From positions 1-50,976 of the forward strand of contig CAZIAD010000025.1 in NCBI GenBank assembly GCA_964537555.1: a stretch of 50,976 nucleotides of DNA, read 5' to 3'. How positions within the stretch are numbered: position 1 is the stretch's first letter; each line of letters starts with the position of its first letter. Made by a program: the position numbers and the translations under genes. Source of the stretch: CAYRWR01 sp964537555 (GTDB lineage Bacteria; Spirochaetota; Brevinematia; Brevinematales; CAYRWR01). The notes beneath the pieces are model-generated. The model was not told the DNA's origin, made no database searches, and saw nothing but the letters and a program-made list of their open reading frames with translations. Below, in pieces: positions 6,975 to 14,296 of this stretch.

Positions 6975-9202
6975 AGGATATGAAGATTAATATAGAGGAG
7001 ATCCTCCAGGATATCTATACTATCGATCCTTCTTTGCAGGAAAAGGAGCTGGAATTGAAGACTACCATCCAAAAGCTTTTTTCCTCCAGGCCTGAGACTC
7101 ACATCGATGTCAGCTTCCAGAAAGATCTTAAAAATGAGCTACTGGAAAAATTCAGCAACAGTCAAAAAAAAAGACAATTCATCCTGGGCCAATGGCTGAA
7201 AATGAAGGCAGTACAGAGAGTACTGGGTAGTGTGGTACTGTCTGTACTGGTAGTGATGGTCAGCCTTAACCTCTATCAATCTAAAAAAGAAAATAGTACA
7301 GTAAGCTCATATATATATTTTGAAGATAATGACCTCAAAGCTAAGCAAGACCTCTCTAAAAATGAGCAGCCACAATCGCCAGGAAAAAAATATAAGATCA
7401 ATGATGTCCAGCAGGCTGAACCGATTATGGAAAAAAAGGTGATAAAGGGCATTAGCCCGGAAGAAAGCATCAATTTACAGAAAGATAAGCTGGATGGATT
7501 CTCTTTAAAAAAAGAAGAAAGCAAAGCTAAACTGGATCAGAATATGGATGAAACTGATATGCCCGAAAAAATCAATAAAGAACAATCTGCTCCCCTGGAA
7601 CAAGATCAGGATGATTTTATAGCTGACACCAAAGGCATCAGTGTGGACGAAGACAAAGGGCCCAACCTGATTCAAAGACTGTTTGACTCAAAAAAGTCTA
7701 AGCAATTGTCACCAAAGAAAAGTGAAGCGGTTCAGGACAGCGAGGAAAAAAGTATCCGCAGCGAGACTGTTACAGAATCTCCCAAGGTGGCAAAGCCAGA
7801 CAACAGGGGGGTATCGTCCCCGGGATTCTCTATAAGGCCTGCCAGCACCATGGCCACACCTCAGGACACCCCTGCCCTGGAACTGCCCCTGTTTGTGTCA
7901 CCCGGTGAATATGCCAGCCTCAGGAAAAGGATTCTGAGTAGTCGTGACATCCAGCCGTCCCCTGACAGCACCGGAAATATGTTACAGAATTTTATCTATA
8001 ATTATCCCAGGCTTAATGATGATGTCAACATATATAGTGAGCTCAGCCGCTCAGCCTGGTCTCCTGAAAAACTGATACTCCAGCTAGCCCTGCAGACCAG
8101 GAAAATGGAGTCCCTCAATGACAAACCCCACATAGCCGTACTCATCCTGGACATCCGGGATTATACTCAGCAAAAATTAAAGATAGCCCTAATAAGAGAT
8201 TCCCTGTATGAAATGACTAAAAATCTACGTTCTAAGGATAAAATAGGCATCATCATGCTGTCCGGGTCACAATCCCGGATACTGGAGCCCACCAGTGATT
8301 TTCTGAAGATACAGGATTTTGTACAGTCTGTGGATATCTCTACTGCCTCACTATCGGCCCATCATCTGTCCACAGCCTATAAACTGGCTTTGCTGAACAG
8401 AAGCCCGGATAGTAAAAGCTCCGTCATCTATCTGGGAGACTCTGATGTAAATGCGGATACCGTATTTACCCAGGCACTGAGAGATATTCTGGATGAAGGT
8501 ATCTCCTGGACCATGCTGGATATCAGCCTGAATATGAATCCCGGCTCCAGCTATCAGAGCATCTGTTCCCGGATAGGAGGTCAGTACATGCCTGTGGCAG
8601 GTATATTCCCCCTTCGTAAAGTGCTCCTGTCCTCTCTGGATTACCAGGTCGACCTCCTGGCTACAGACTTTAGATATAATATCCAGTTTAACCCTCATCT
8701 GGTTAAAGATTACCGTATTCTATCCTATAGCTCACCGGCTTCTTCTCATACTCAGGAGGAAAATCTGATCAGCGGAACCACTACAACCCTGCTCATAGAG
8801 ATCAGCCTCCATGACCAGGATAGTCTGGCTCAGCTGGATAAATCCCGGATCAAACCAGACTCGATCTCCAAAAATGAGCTGGGTACAGTGTATTACCAGG
8901 GTAGGAAAAGCGGTTCCTATTTTTCTGAGACCGTGCGGATCGCTTATCAAGCTAAAGACCTCATGCACAGCAGTCCGGACTTTAAAATAGCCAGTGCCAT
9001 CGCCCTCTGGAATCTGTTTCTGACTGACTCTGCCTATAACAGCCAGACCTATCTTGCTAAAGCCATTGAACTGGCCGATCAAAGCCTGAGTTATGACCCC
9101 TTTGGACTGCGTCAGGATTTTGTGAGCCTGTTAAAGGCGAGCCGAAATAAGAGCTATCTGAAAAACTCTGATAGTGCTCTGGAATTGATGGAGACTAAGT
9201 GA
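6971..9202 (+). CDS. Membrane protein with YfbK-like von Willebrand A module; candidate anti-sigma/sensor
   Basis: 743 residues. An N-terminal cytoplasmic segment (1-80) is followed by one TM helix (about 83-102), a long Lys/Glu/Gln-rich, probably disordered linker (about 103-300), then a module resembling YfbK-family proteins: an N-terminal part (FVSPGEYASLRKRIL at about 307, SRSAWSPEKLILQLALQ at about 355), a VWA domain (about 385-545) and a C-terminal part (TDFRYNIQFNPHLVKDYRIL at about 561). The VWA metal site is degenerate: the usual DxSxS reads DIRDY (about 395), although an LGDSD segment remains. Overlap with the sigma gene by ATGA suggests the cytoplasmic tail holds the sigma factor and the extracytoplasmic VWA senses a signal (inference). 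No canonical zinc anti-sigma motif is visible. mutM follows 3 nt after the stop. Confidence 0.8.
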   Translation: MKDMKINIEEILQDIYTIDPSLQEKELELKTTIQKLFSSRPETHIDVSFQKDLKNELLEKFSNSQKKRQFILGQWLKMKAVQRVLGSVVLSVLVVMVSLNLYQSKKENSTVSSYIYFEDNDLKAKQDLSKNEQPQSPGKKYKINDVQQAEPIMEKKVIKGISPEESINLQKDKLDGFSLKKEESKAKLDQNMDETDMPEKINKEQSAPLEQDQDDFIADTKGISVDEDKGPNLIQRLFDSKKSKQLSPKKSEAVQDSEEKSIRSETVTESPKVAKPDNRGVSSPGFSIRPASTMATPQDTPALELPLFVSPGEYASLRKRILSSRDIQPSPDSTGNMLQNFIYNYPRLNDDVNIYSELSRSAWSPEKLILQLALQTRKMESLNDKPHIAVLILDIRDYTQQKLKIALIRDSLYEMTKNLRSKDKIGIIMLSGSQSRILEPTSDFLKIQDFVQSVDISTASLSAHHLSTAYKLALLNRSPDSKSSVIYLGDSDVNADTVFTQALRDILDEGISWTMLDISLNMNPGSSYQSICSRIGGQYMPVAGIFPLRKVLLSSLDYQVDLLATDFRYNIQFNPHLVKDYRILSYSSPASSHTQEENLISGTTTTLLIEISLHDQDSLAQLDKSRIKPDSISKNELGTVYYQGRKSGSYFSETVRIAYQAKDLMHSSPDFKIASAIALWNLFLTDSAYNSQTYLAKAIELADQSLSYDPFGLRQDFVSLLKASRNKSYLKNSDSALELMETK

Positions 9203-9205
9203 TAT

Positions 9206-10009
9206 ATGCCTGAACTGCCGGAAGTAAATGAATGCAGACTATCACTGGACGCAGGTTTGAAAGGGCAAACTATTCAGAATGTTGAGATCCTGGATGGAAA
9301 AATAATCCGCTTCTGCAATCCTGAAGAGTTCCGGCTTCTGTTTAAGGACTTTTCAATCGGGAATGTAAGCCAGCATGGCAAATATATTTTTATTCAGGGA
9401 AGACAGGATCTCTGGATGGTCATGCACCTGGGTATGACCGGAAAGGTCTTTTTTCAAGATCCAGGTACGGATATCCCCCGTTTTAGCAGAATAGCCTTTT
9501 ATCTGAATAATGGCAGCATCCTTTATTACAGTTCCATGAGAAAGCTGGGTTTTGTGGCTTTTACCAGGGATAAGGACCGATTTATAGCGGACCGAAAACT
9601 GGGGCCTCATGTGCTGGATATAAGCCTGGAACAGTTTTTGGAGCGGCTGGCAAGGCGGAAAGGACCGATCAAGTCTATCCTGCTCAATCAGTCTTTTGTA
9701 TCCGGAATCGGTAATCTCTACGCAGACGAAGCACTGTTTCAGACAGGCATTCACCCCCGGGAATTATGTACAGATCTCAGTAAATCACTTCAATCTTCAC
9801 TCTATATGAATATAATTGAAATCATGAGACTCTCTATTCAATATCACACAGACTTTTCCCTCTTAGATCCCCGATACCTGCTCCATGACAGAAAAGGAAG
9901 GGCAGCCTGCCCCCGATGCGGCCATCCTTTACAGCGTATTCAGGCAGCCGGGCGGACCAGTGTATATTGTCCAACTTGCCAGCCCCTTAGCCCTGATTAC
10001 CACAAATAA
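9206..10009 (+). CDS. mutM: Formamidopyrimidine-DNA glycosylase (Fpg/MutM)
   Basis: Bifunctional base-excision repair enzyme that removes 8-oxoguanine and FaPy lesions and cleaves the abasic site. The 267-residue protein starts MPELPEV, in which Pro2 is the catalytic nucleophile and Glu3 is essential; this fixes the start. QHGKYIF carries the conserved lysine near residue 57, FVSGIGNLYADEAL is the helix-two-turn-helix, and the C-terminus has the zinc finger CPRC...CPTC. Nei-type specificity is less likely given the MPELPEV/IGNLYADEAL combination, though the two are related. It is 3 nt behind the VWA gene, so it is co-transcribed with the ECF unit, which hints that the signal is damage or envelope stress (inference). 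Its 3' end overlaps the convergent barrel gene by 13 bp. Confidence 0.95.
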   Translation: MPELPEVNECRLSLDAGLKGQTIQNVEILDGKIIRFCNPEEFRLLFKDFSIGNVSQHGKYIFIQGRQDLWMVMHLGMTGKVFFQDPGTDIPRFSRIAFYLNNGSILYYSSMRKLGFVAFTRDKDRFIADRKLGPHVLDISLEQFLERLARRKGPIKSILLNQSFVSGIGNLYADEALFQTGIHPRELCTDLSKSLQSSLYMNIIEIMRLSIQYHTDFSLLDPRYLLHDRKGRAACPRCGHPLQRIQAAGRTSVYCPTCQPLSPDYHK

Positions 10010-10992
10010 TATAACTGGGCACTGGACCTTACTCTCTGATACTGTCCTCCAATATCTGAGTCAACAATATCCCAGGTCACAGGGATTTCCAGCTTCCAGG
10101 ATGGGTTCAGGAAATAAGTGATACCCGCCATGATTCCCCATCGGCTTTCCGTCTGGGCACTACTGGTCAGACTGACCCACTCCTTTTCGACCTGACTGTA
10201 GAGGCTGGTCCTGATCCCTGCATCATAAGTAAATTTCACAGAGAGCTTATGTATATCTGCATTGTTATATGTGTAAAGCAGATTTGTAGAACTTACAATA
10301 ATGACAGTATCCATATTGACTATGTTGTAGAGGTAATTATAACGTATTTCCATATTGAACAAGGGGCCTGGAATCAGGTTAGCTTTGACAGTAGTCTGCC
10401 AAAGAGAACTATGTAAAGCACCGGTAGGAGTCATGATATCCTGATAGATACTATCAGACCACCCAGCTTCTAAATCCAGATATAGTCTGTAATTAATATC
10501 CAGATTTACTCCTATCCATGCTTCATGATTCTGAATATTTTCATTAGTGATTATGTCCAGGCCCCAGCTGCGGTTATATTCATAACCAAAACGGGTGGTA
10601 GCGATATCACCCAGATCCTGTTCATATTCTGCCATGGCCTGAAGACTATAATTTAATCCCATATAATACTGAAAATTGGCCCAGCCTTTTATCAGACTGT
10701 AAATGGAGGGATGCCATCTAAACCCGCTTCCGGCCCGTATATTGAGCGTATTGAAAAGACTGTATAATTCCAATTGAGCATCTGCTCTTCCTAAGACCTG
10801 GAATTCCTGACCCTGGCTTTTTAGTTCTGTTGAAAACTGAGCCTGAGCAAAACCCTGGCCAGTCCCTAACTGATCCAGAAACACATTAGAGTCATAGCCT
10901 AGTCCTAATCCGGCTTTGACATAAGAATCAATTTTTGCAAAAGCTGGTACTATAAGTAATCCAAATGATATTATTAAAAAGATCTTTTTCAT
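9997..10992 (-). CDS. Predicted outer-membrane beta-barrel protein
   Basis: 331 residues with a Sec signal peptide (MKKIFLIISFGLLIVPAFA, cleavage near AFA-K). The mature part is rich in alternating hydrophobic/aromatic strands, starting VKAGLGLGYDSNVF, a pattern seen at the start of many outer-membrane barrels, and ends YYLW with a terminal aromatic as needed for barrel assembly. No enzyme motif is seen. AGGAGA precedes the ATG. It is the last gene of the minus-strand ECF unit, 14 nt after the exported unknown at 11007-11678, and converges with mutM with a 13-bp overlap. It may be the surface component of the locus or a porin-like channel; the function is unknown. Confidence 0.75.
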   Translation of the reverse strand: MKKIFLIISFGLLIVPAFAKIDSYVKAGLGLGYDSNVFLDQLGTGQGFAQAQFSTELKSQGQEFQVLGRADAQLELYSLFNTLNIRAGSGFRWHPSIYSLIKGWANFQYYMGLNYSLQAMAEYEQDLGDIATTRFGYEYNRSWGLDIITNENIQNHEAWIGVNLDINYRLYLDLEAGWSDSIYQDIMTPTGALHSSLWQTTVKANLIPGPLFNMEIRYNYLYNIVNMDTVIIVSSTNLLYTYNNADIHKLSVKFTYDAGIRTSLYSQVEKEWVSLTSSAQTESRWGIMAGITYFLNPSWKLEIPVTWDIVDSDIGGQYQRVRSSAQLYYLW

Positions 10993-11006
10993 TACAGATT
11001 CTCCTA

Positions 11007-11678
11007 TTATCTGGATTCAGATTCCAGTTCGTAATATATTTTCTGAACAGGCTTATTTTTAAGTAAATCCTTCTTCATGACCTGGCCTAATCTTTCGCCG
11101 GTGATTTTAAGTTCCTTTCTGGAATAAAAGATTTTATGGGCCAGAGATATTTCCCGGATATCCGCCTGTCCCCTGGATAGCATCAGATAAAGTATGCTGA
11201 AGTTATCTGCCGGATTTACTCCCTGACTATGCATCAGGACTGCCAGTTTCAAAATCTCAGACAGCTCTTTTTTATTTGTGCCCTGCTTTTTAAAAAGAGC
11301 TGACAATGATTTAAGGTCCTGCAGGGTATATATATCTATCAGGTATAAGACAGACTGACTGATCAGTTTGTCCTCCTGAAAGGGAAAATCAACTAGTTTG
11401 ATTTTGTATAGACGGTCAGACTGTATCATCAATGAGATGCCTGTCTCATAGAATGAACTGTTTTTAATCTTTCTCTCTTTAAGATCCGCGATAAGTACCT
11501 TTAGATCCAGACCTTTCTTTTCTGCATCGGTAAATACTGCAAATATCACTTCCTGCTCAGATACGGGGAAACCCCAATCCCTGAGGATCGGGGTGATTTC
11601 CCGGTGAAAATCAGTGCTGTACACCAGACCTGTATGAAAAAGAGTTATTAACAGTATTATTTTCAGGTATTTCCACAT
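11007..11678 (-). CDS. Exported protein of unknown function in ECF locus
   Basis: 223 residues with a signal peptide (MWKYLKIILLITLFHTGLVYS). The mature protein is mostly helical and charged (DAEKKGLDLKVLIADLKERK, KLKELSEILK-type segments) with no domain I recognise and no cysteine pair. AGGAAG precedes the ATG. It sits 10 nt after the Gln-rich gene and 14 nt before the barrel gene, so all three are probably made together and act in the periplasm or outer membrane. Confidence 0.75.
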   Translation of the reverse strand: MWKYLKIILLITLFHTGLVYSTDFHREITPILRDWGFPVSEQEVIFAVFTDAEKKGLDLKVLIADLKERKIKNSSFYETGISLMIQSDRLYKIKLVDFPFQEDKLISQSVLYLIDIYTLQDLKSLSALFKKQGTNKKELSEILKLAVLMHSQGVNPADNFSILYLMLSRGQADIREISLAHKIFYSRKELKITGERLGQVMKKDLLKNKPVQKIYYELESESR

Positions 11679-11688
11679 TATTTCTTCC

Positions 11689-12261
11689 TTATAGCTTCAT
11701 TCCAGGATTTCTATCCACTTCCGGGGCTCTTTGATTTACCTGTTTGTTTTTCTGAAGCTGATTTTTATTCTGGTAGCGGGCCTGTAACTGATCCTGCTCA
11801 CATTCCTTCAACTGAGTCTGCTCCATTTTCCTGGCCTGTGCCTGGGTCATAGTCTGAGTCTTCAACTGCAGTTTTTCATTTGTCTGTAATTGCGTCATGA
11901 GCATGACTCTTTTTTGGCGGGCAGTACCACTTATAGCCCCTTCATTTTTCTGGTAGTAATCCAGAGCATTTTTCAGATTTTCCTGCTTCCATTGGTTTTT
12001 ATTCTGTGCCATGTATTGGTCCATAAACTTCAACTGTTCCTGATATTGCGCCTGAGTCTTAGCTTCTGACTTTAGTTGCAGCATCAGGTTCTGGGCTGAT
12101 TCTTCACTCAGCTTATTCTGTAACTTGGCCTGAACTTTCTTCTCCAGTCTGGTCTGTGCCTGAAACTGTGTCTTTAACGCCAGCGGTTCTGAAACATTGG
12201 TCTCAGCCCAGGTTAACCCTGCCATAAGCAACAGTGTACTCAATACTATCATCCGTTTCAT
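11689..12261 (-). CDS. Gln-rich exported protein of unknown function
   Basis: 190 residues with a signal peptide (MKRMIVLSTLLLMAGLTWA, cleavage after TWA). The mature chain is extraordinarily rich in glutamine (about 33 of 190 residues by eye) with Lys, Leu, Met and Asn, and has almost no Gly, Ile or aromatic residues; short KxQ/TQ-type patterns recur (QLQTNEKLQLKTQTMTQAQA). It should form long amphipathic helices or a coiled coil. One cysteine (KECEQ). AGGAGG precedes the ATG. It follows the E-set membrane protein by 49 nt, a gap that contains a perfect 16-bp palindrome. No family recognised; an envelope spacer, chaperone-like or structural role is conceivable. Confidence 0.75.
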   Translation of the reverse strand: MKRMIVLSTLLLMAGLTWAETNVSEPLALKTQFQAQTRLEKKVQAKLQNKLSEESAQNLMLQLKSEAKTQAQYQEQLKFMDQYMAQNKNQWKQENLKNALDYYQKNEGAISGTARQKRVMLMTQLQTNEKLQLKTQTMTQAQARKMEQTQLKECEQDQLQARYQNKNQLQKNKQVNQRAPEVDRNPGMKL

Positions 12262-12290
12262 GCTTTCCTCCTTTTATTTCAACATGATAA

Positions 12291-12306
12291 AAAGAGACGT
12301 CTCTTT
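12291..12306. repeat. Perfect 16-bp palindrome inside the ECF operon
   Basis: AAAGAGACGTCTCTTT lies in the 49-nt gap between the E-set gene and the Gln-rich gene. On the minus strand it is followed by TTTATC, so the RNA could fold a 6-bp stem with an ACGT loop plus a short U-run, a weak attenuator; equally it could be a protein-binding site. Confidence 0.6.
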
Positions 12307-12310
12307 CTTT

Positions 12311-12778
12311 TTATATAAACAATAAAGCTTTATCACTATCATTATTTCCGGATATCGTGTTTTCCGCATTTCCGGTTGTATAGATCATTTCATCAATAAT
12401 AAACTGGTATTCATAGATCCTGCCTTTTTTGAGCTGAAGTTCCACTTTCCAGAAAACACCCTCTTTATCCAGGCTCATATTCAACCTGCTATCCCAGTTA
12501 TTAAAACTACCCACCACTTCCACTTTGGTCTCACCACTATAGGGATACATTAATACAATCTTTTCCTTTTGAGAATGTGATACCCAAAACAGGGAGCTAA
12601 AAAATATAGCCAATGCACTCAGACTTAAAGAACCATATTTAAGAATCCTCATCCACACCATTTTTTTAACTATGTCATGCTGTATCATCAGCATCGTATT
12701 CTTTTTCAATGATCCAGGCGTTCTGACCCTGATCCATTGCTTATCCTGATCGATTATATTTAACAGTCTATCTTTCAT
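12311..12778 (-). CDS. Membrane protein with C-terminal glycogen-binding-like (AMPK/CBM48) E-set domain; candidate anti-sigma factor
   Basis: 155 residues. A short cytoplasmic N-terminus (1-45), one TM helix (about 47-67), then an extracytoplasmic domain of about 80 residues resembling the AMPK-beta/CBM48 glycogen-binding E-set fold: VEVVGSFNNWD, MSLDKEGVFWKVELQL and GRIYEYQFIID are the usual strand signatures. It is coupled to the ECF sigma gene by ATGA overlap (12775-12778) and has a GGAGGT site inside that gene's end, so it is the natural candidate for the cognate anti-sigma factor, with the E-set domain reading a carbohydrate or protein signal outside the membrane (inference). No ZAS zinc motif is visible. 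Confidence 0.82.
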   Translation of the reverse strand: MKDRLLNIIDQDKQWIRVRTPGSLKKNTMLMIQHDIVKKMVWMRILKYGSLSLSALAIFFSSLFWVSHSQKEKIVLMYPYSGETKVEVVGSFNNWDSRLNMSLDKEGVFWKVELQLKKGRIYEYQFIIDEMIYTTGNAENTISGNNDSDKALLFI

Positions 12779-13302
12779 TTCAAACCTCCCACAAAGGCTT
12801 TCATCCTGTTCCGGGCTCGCATCAGACTGACTTTTACATTACTCTCTCCCATACTACAGATCTGTGCTATTTCCTGTATGGATAAATCCTCGAAATATTT
12901 GAGAATGATCAGCTCCTTATCTTTGCTGTCCAGCTCATCCAGGGCATTAAACAAACATAACTTATCTTCAATGCTCATCCCGGGCTGATCTATAAGTTCT
13001 ACTTCATCCAGAAAATCAGTTCCCTGATTTTTTCTGTACTTTTTATTTTTATTCATATAGCTACGCAAAGTATTCATCATAATGCTATATAACCACGGGA
13101 AAAAATTCCGGGTATTATCAAAATGTCTTATGTGTTTGTACATTTTCATAAATACCTCCTGGGAAATATCCATAGCATCTTCCCTATTTCTTGTATGAGT
13201 GAGCGTAATGGAAAATATCTTCCCCTGGTAGCGATCTATGAGCTCTTCCAATGCTGTCAGACTTCCATGCTGGGCATCGAAGATCAGTGCAGATTCATCC
13301 AT
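12775..13302 (-). CDS. ECF-type RNA polymerase sigma factor
   Basis: 175 residues with region 2 (about 20-85: ALEELIDRYQGKIFSITLTH, DAMDISQEVFMKMYKHIRHF, FFPWLYSIMMNTLRSYMNK) and region 4 (about 120-170: LDSKDKELIILKYFEDLS, IQEIAQICSMGESNVKVSLM). GAGGAG precedes the ATG. It heads a five-gene minus-strand unit: sigma, E-set membrane protein, Gln-rich exported protein, exported unknown, barrel. A perfect 15-bp dyad lies 32 nt upstream of its start. It is only distantly like the other ECF factor at 6.4 kb. Confidence 0.92.
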   Translation of the reverse strand: MDESALIFDAQHGSLTALEELIDRYQGKIFSITLTHTRNREDAMDISQEVFMKMYKHIRHFDNTRNFFPWLYSIMMNTLRSYMNKNKKYRKNQGTDFLDEVELIDQPGMSIEDKLCLFNALDELDSKDKELIILKYFEDLSIQEIAQICSMGESNVKVSLMRARNRMKAFVGGLK

Positions 13303-13333
13303 TCACACTCCTCAGGTGCTTTACAGTATATAC

Positions 13334-13348
13334 TCGGGTTATACCCGA
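13334..13348. promoter_or_regulatory. Dyad upstream of ECF operon (operator candidate)
   Basis: TCGGGT-TAT-ACCCGA is a perfect 6+3+6 inverted repeat in the 70-bp gap between the Crp-like gene and the ECF operon. There is no T-run on the minus side after it, so it is not an intrinsic terminator for the Crp-like gene. It sits where a promoter for the ECF unit must lie. Confidence 0.45.
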
Positions 13349-13372
13349 TGCGTTACACTTTTCATGTTTTTT

Positions 13373-14038
13373 TTAAAATAACATCTCATCCAGAGCAGAA
13401 TGATCCAGGATTGTGATTATCTTGCTTTCTTTTTGAATGATCCCTTCTTCGACCAGTTCTGACATTGACCGGGAGAGAGAGGGACGGGTCACTCCCAGAA
13501 ACTGAGCCAGGTCATCCATAGAGCTTTGCAGAACAAATCTGGATTTTTTCTGAGATAAAAGATACTGGGCTATCTTCCCTTTGATGGTAGTAAAGGATAG
13601 GATCTCCAGCCTGTGAGATAATAGGAAGATCTTCTCGGAAATATCTTCCATGAAATTCTTTAAAAATATCTCATTTTTCATCCAAAAATGAAATACGTCC
13701 TCCCGGGGTATGACTAGTATATCCACAGGGTTTACCGCGACCAGGCTGACCGGTAACAAATTCCGGGGGGCGTACAATATGCCGGGGGCAATGGCATTGG
13801 GAGCATGAAATTCCTCGACCTTGAGGACTTTACCTCCGCTGCGGCTCATTTCTCCCTGACAATAACCTTTCACCACGATATACAGGGAGGAATAAGCCTG
13901 TCCCTGCTGGTGTATGACTTCTTTCTTATCAAAGTGTTTTTTACGTAACCTGACTTCTGCCAGCATTTTATTGATCATATCTTCATTTATACCTCTGAAT
14001 AATGCCAGAGATTTTAAGACTTTAATATCCATATCCAT
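13373..14038 (-). CDS. Crp/Fnr-family transcriptional regulator
   Basis: 221 residues: N-terminal cyclic-nucleotide-binding-like beta roll (about 10-125) and C-terminal winged helix (about 145-215) with MDDLAQFLGVTRPSLSRSMS as the recognition helix-turn-helix. The N-terminus has no Fe-S cysteine cluster, so it is not an FNR-type oxygen sensor; the cAMP-contact RxS motif is also not evident, so the ligand is unknown. The annotated ATG is followed two codons later by another (14032) which has AGGA at a better distance; either may be used. It is divergent from a single-cluster ferredoxin gene (75 nt between), an arrangement that often means the regulator controls that gene. Confidence 0.9.
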   Translation of the reverse strand: MDMDIKVLKSLALFRGINEDMINKMLAEVRLRKKHFDKKEVIHQQGQAYSSLYIVVKGYCQGEMSRSGGKVLKVEEFHAPNAIAPGILYAPRNLLPVSLVAVNPVDILVIPREDVFHFWMKNEIFLKNFMEDISEKIFLLSHRLEILSFTTIKGKIAQYLLSQKKSRFVLQSSMDDLAQFLGVTRPSLSRSMSELVEEGIIQKESKIITILDHSALDEMLF

Positions 14039-14050
14039 TCCTACATAATA

Positions 14051-14080
14051 TTTCAGATAAAAGCTATTATTGAGTATAAT
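14051..14080 (+). promoter_or_regulatory. Candidate promoter of the ferredoxin gene
   Basis: A consensus TATAAT (14075-14080) with TTTCAG (14051-14056) 18 nt upstream stands 32 nt before the start. The -35 is weak, which would fit activation by the divergent Crp-like protein (inference). Confidence 0.4.
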
Positions 14081-14112
14081 ATAGGAGTGCTGATTTTACA
14101 AATGGAGTGCCT

Positions 14113-14295
14113 GTGAAGTACACTATTGACAGAGAGGCCTGTCTGGGATGCGGGATATGTAAAATGATATATCCGGAGCTATTCCAGCAGGATGAAGAGA
14201 ATAAAGCACTATTGAAACAAATGGACCCCATAGATCAAAGCAAAGTAAAAGAAGCCCAGTCTATGTGCCCTGTCGATGCCATTCTGGAATATTGA
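14113..14295 (+). CDS. Ferredoxin, single [4Fe-4S] type
   Basis: A small electron carrier of 60 residues. Ligands are CLGCGICK plus the distal Cys of MCPVDAI, as in monocluster ferredoxins of the Thermotoga/Pyrococcus type. Two in-frame GTG codons are possible starts; the one at 14113 has GGAG (14104-14107) at 5 nt and gives VKYTIDREAC, so it is preferred over 14107, which lacks a site. The gene ends 1 nt from the convergent GH1-type gene. Divergent from the Crp-like regulator. Redox partners are not obvious; the FNR-like protein at 1.2 kb is a candidate. Confidence 0.9.
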   Translation: MKYTIDREACLGCGICKMIYPELFQQDEENKALLKQMDPIDQSKVKEAQSMCPVDAILEY

Positions 14296-14296
14296 T

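Noticed and set aside
14113..14295. The Crp-like gene at 13.4 kb as an FNR oxygen sensor paired with the ferredoxin
   Set aside because: The N-terminal cysteine cluster required for an FNR [4Fe-4S] centre is absent.
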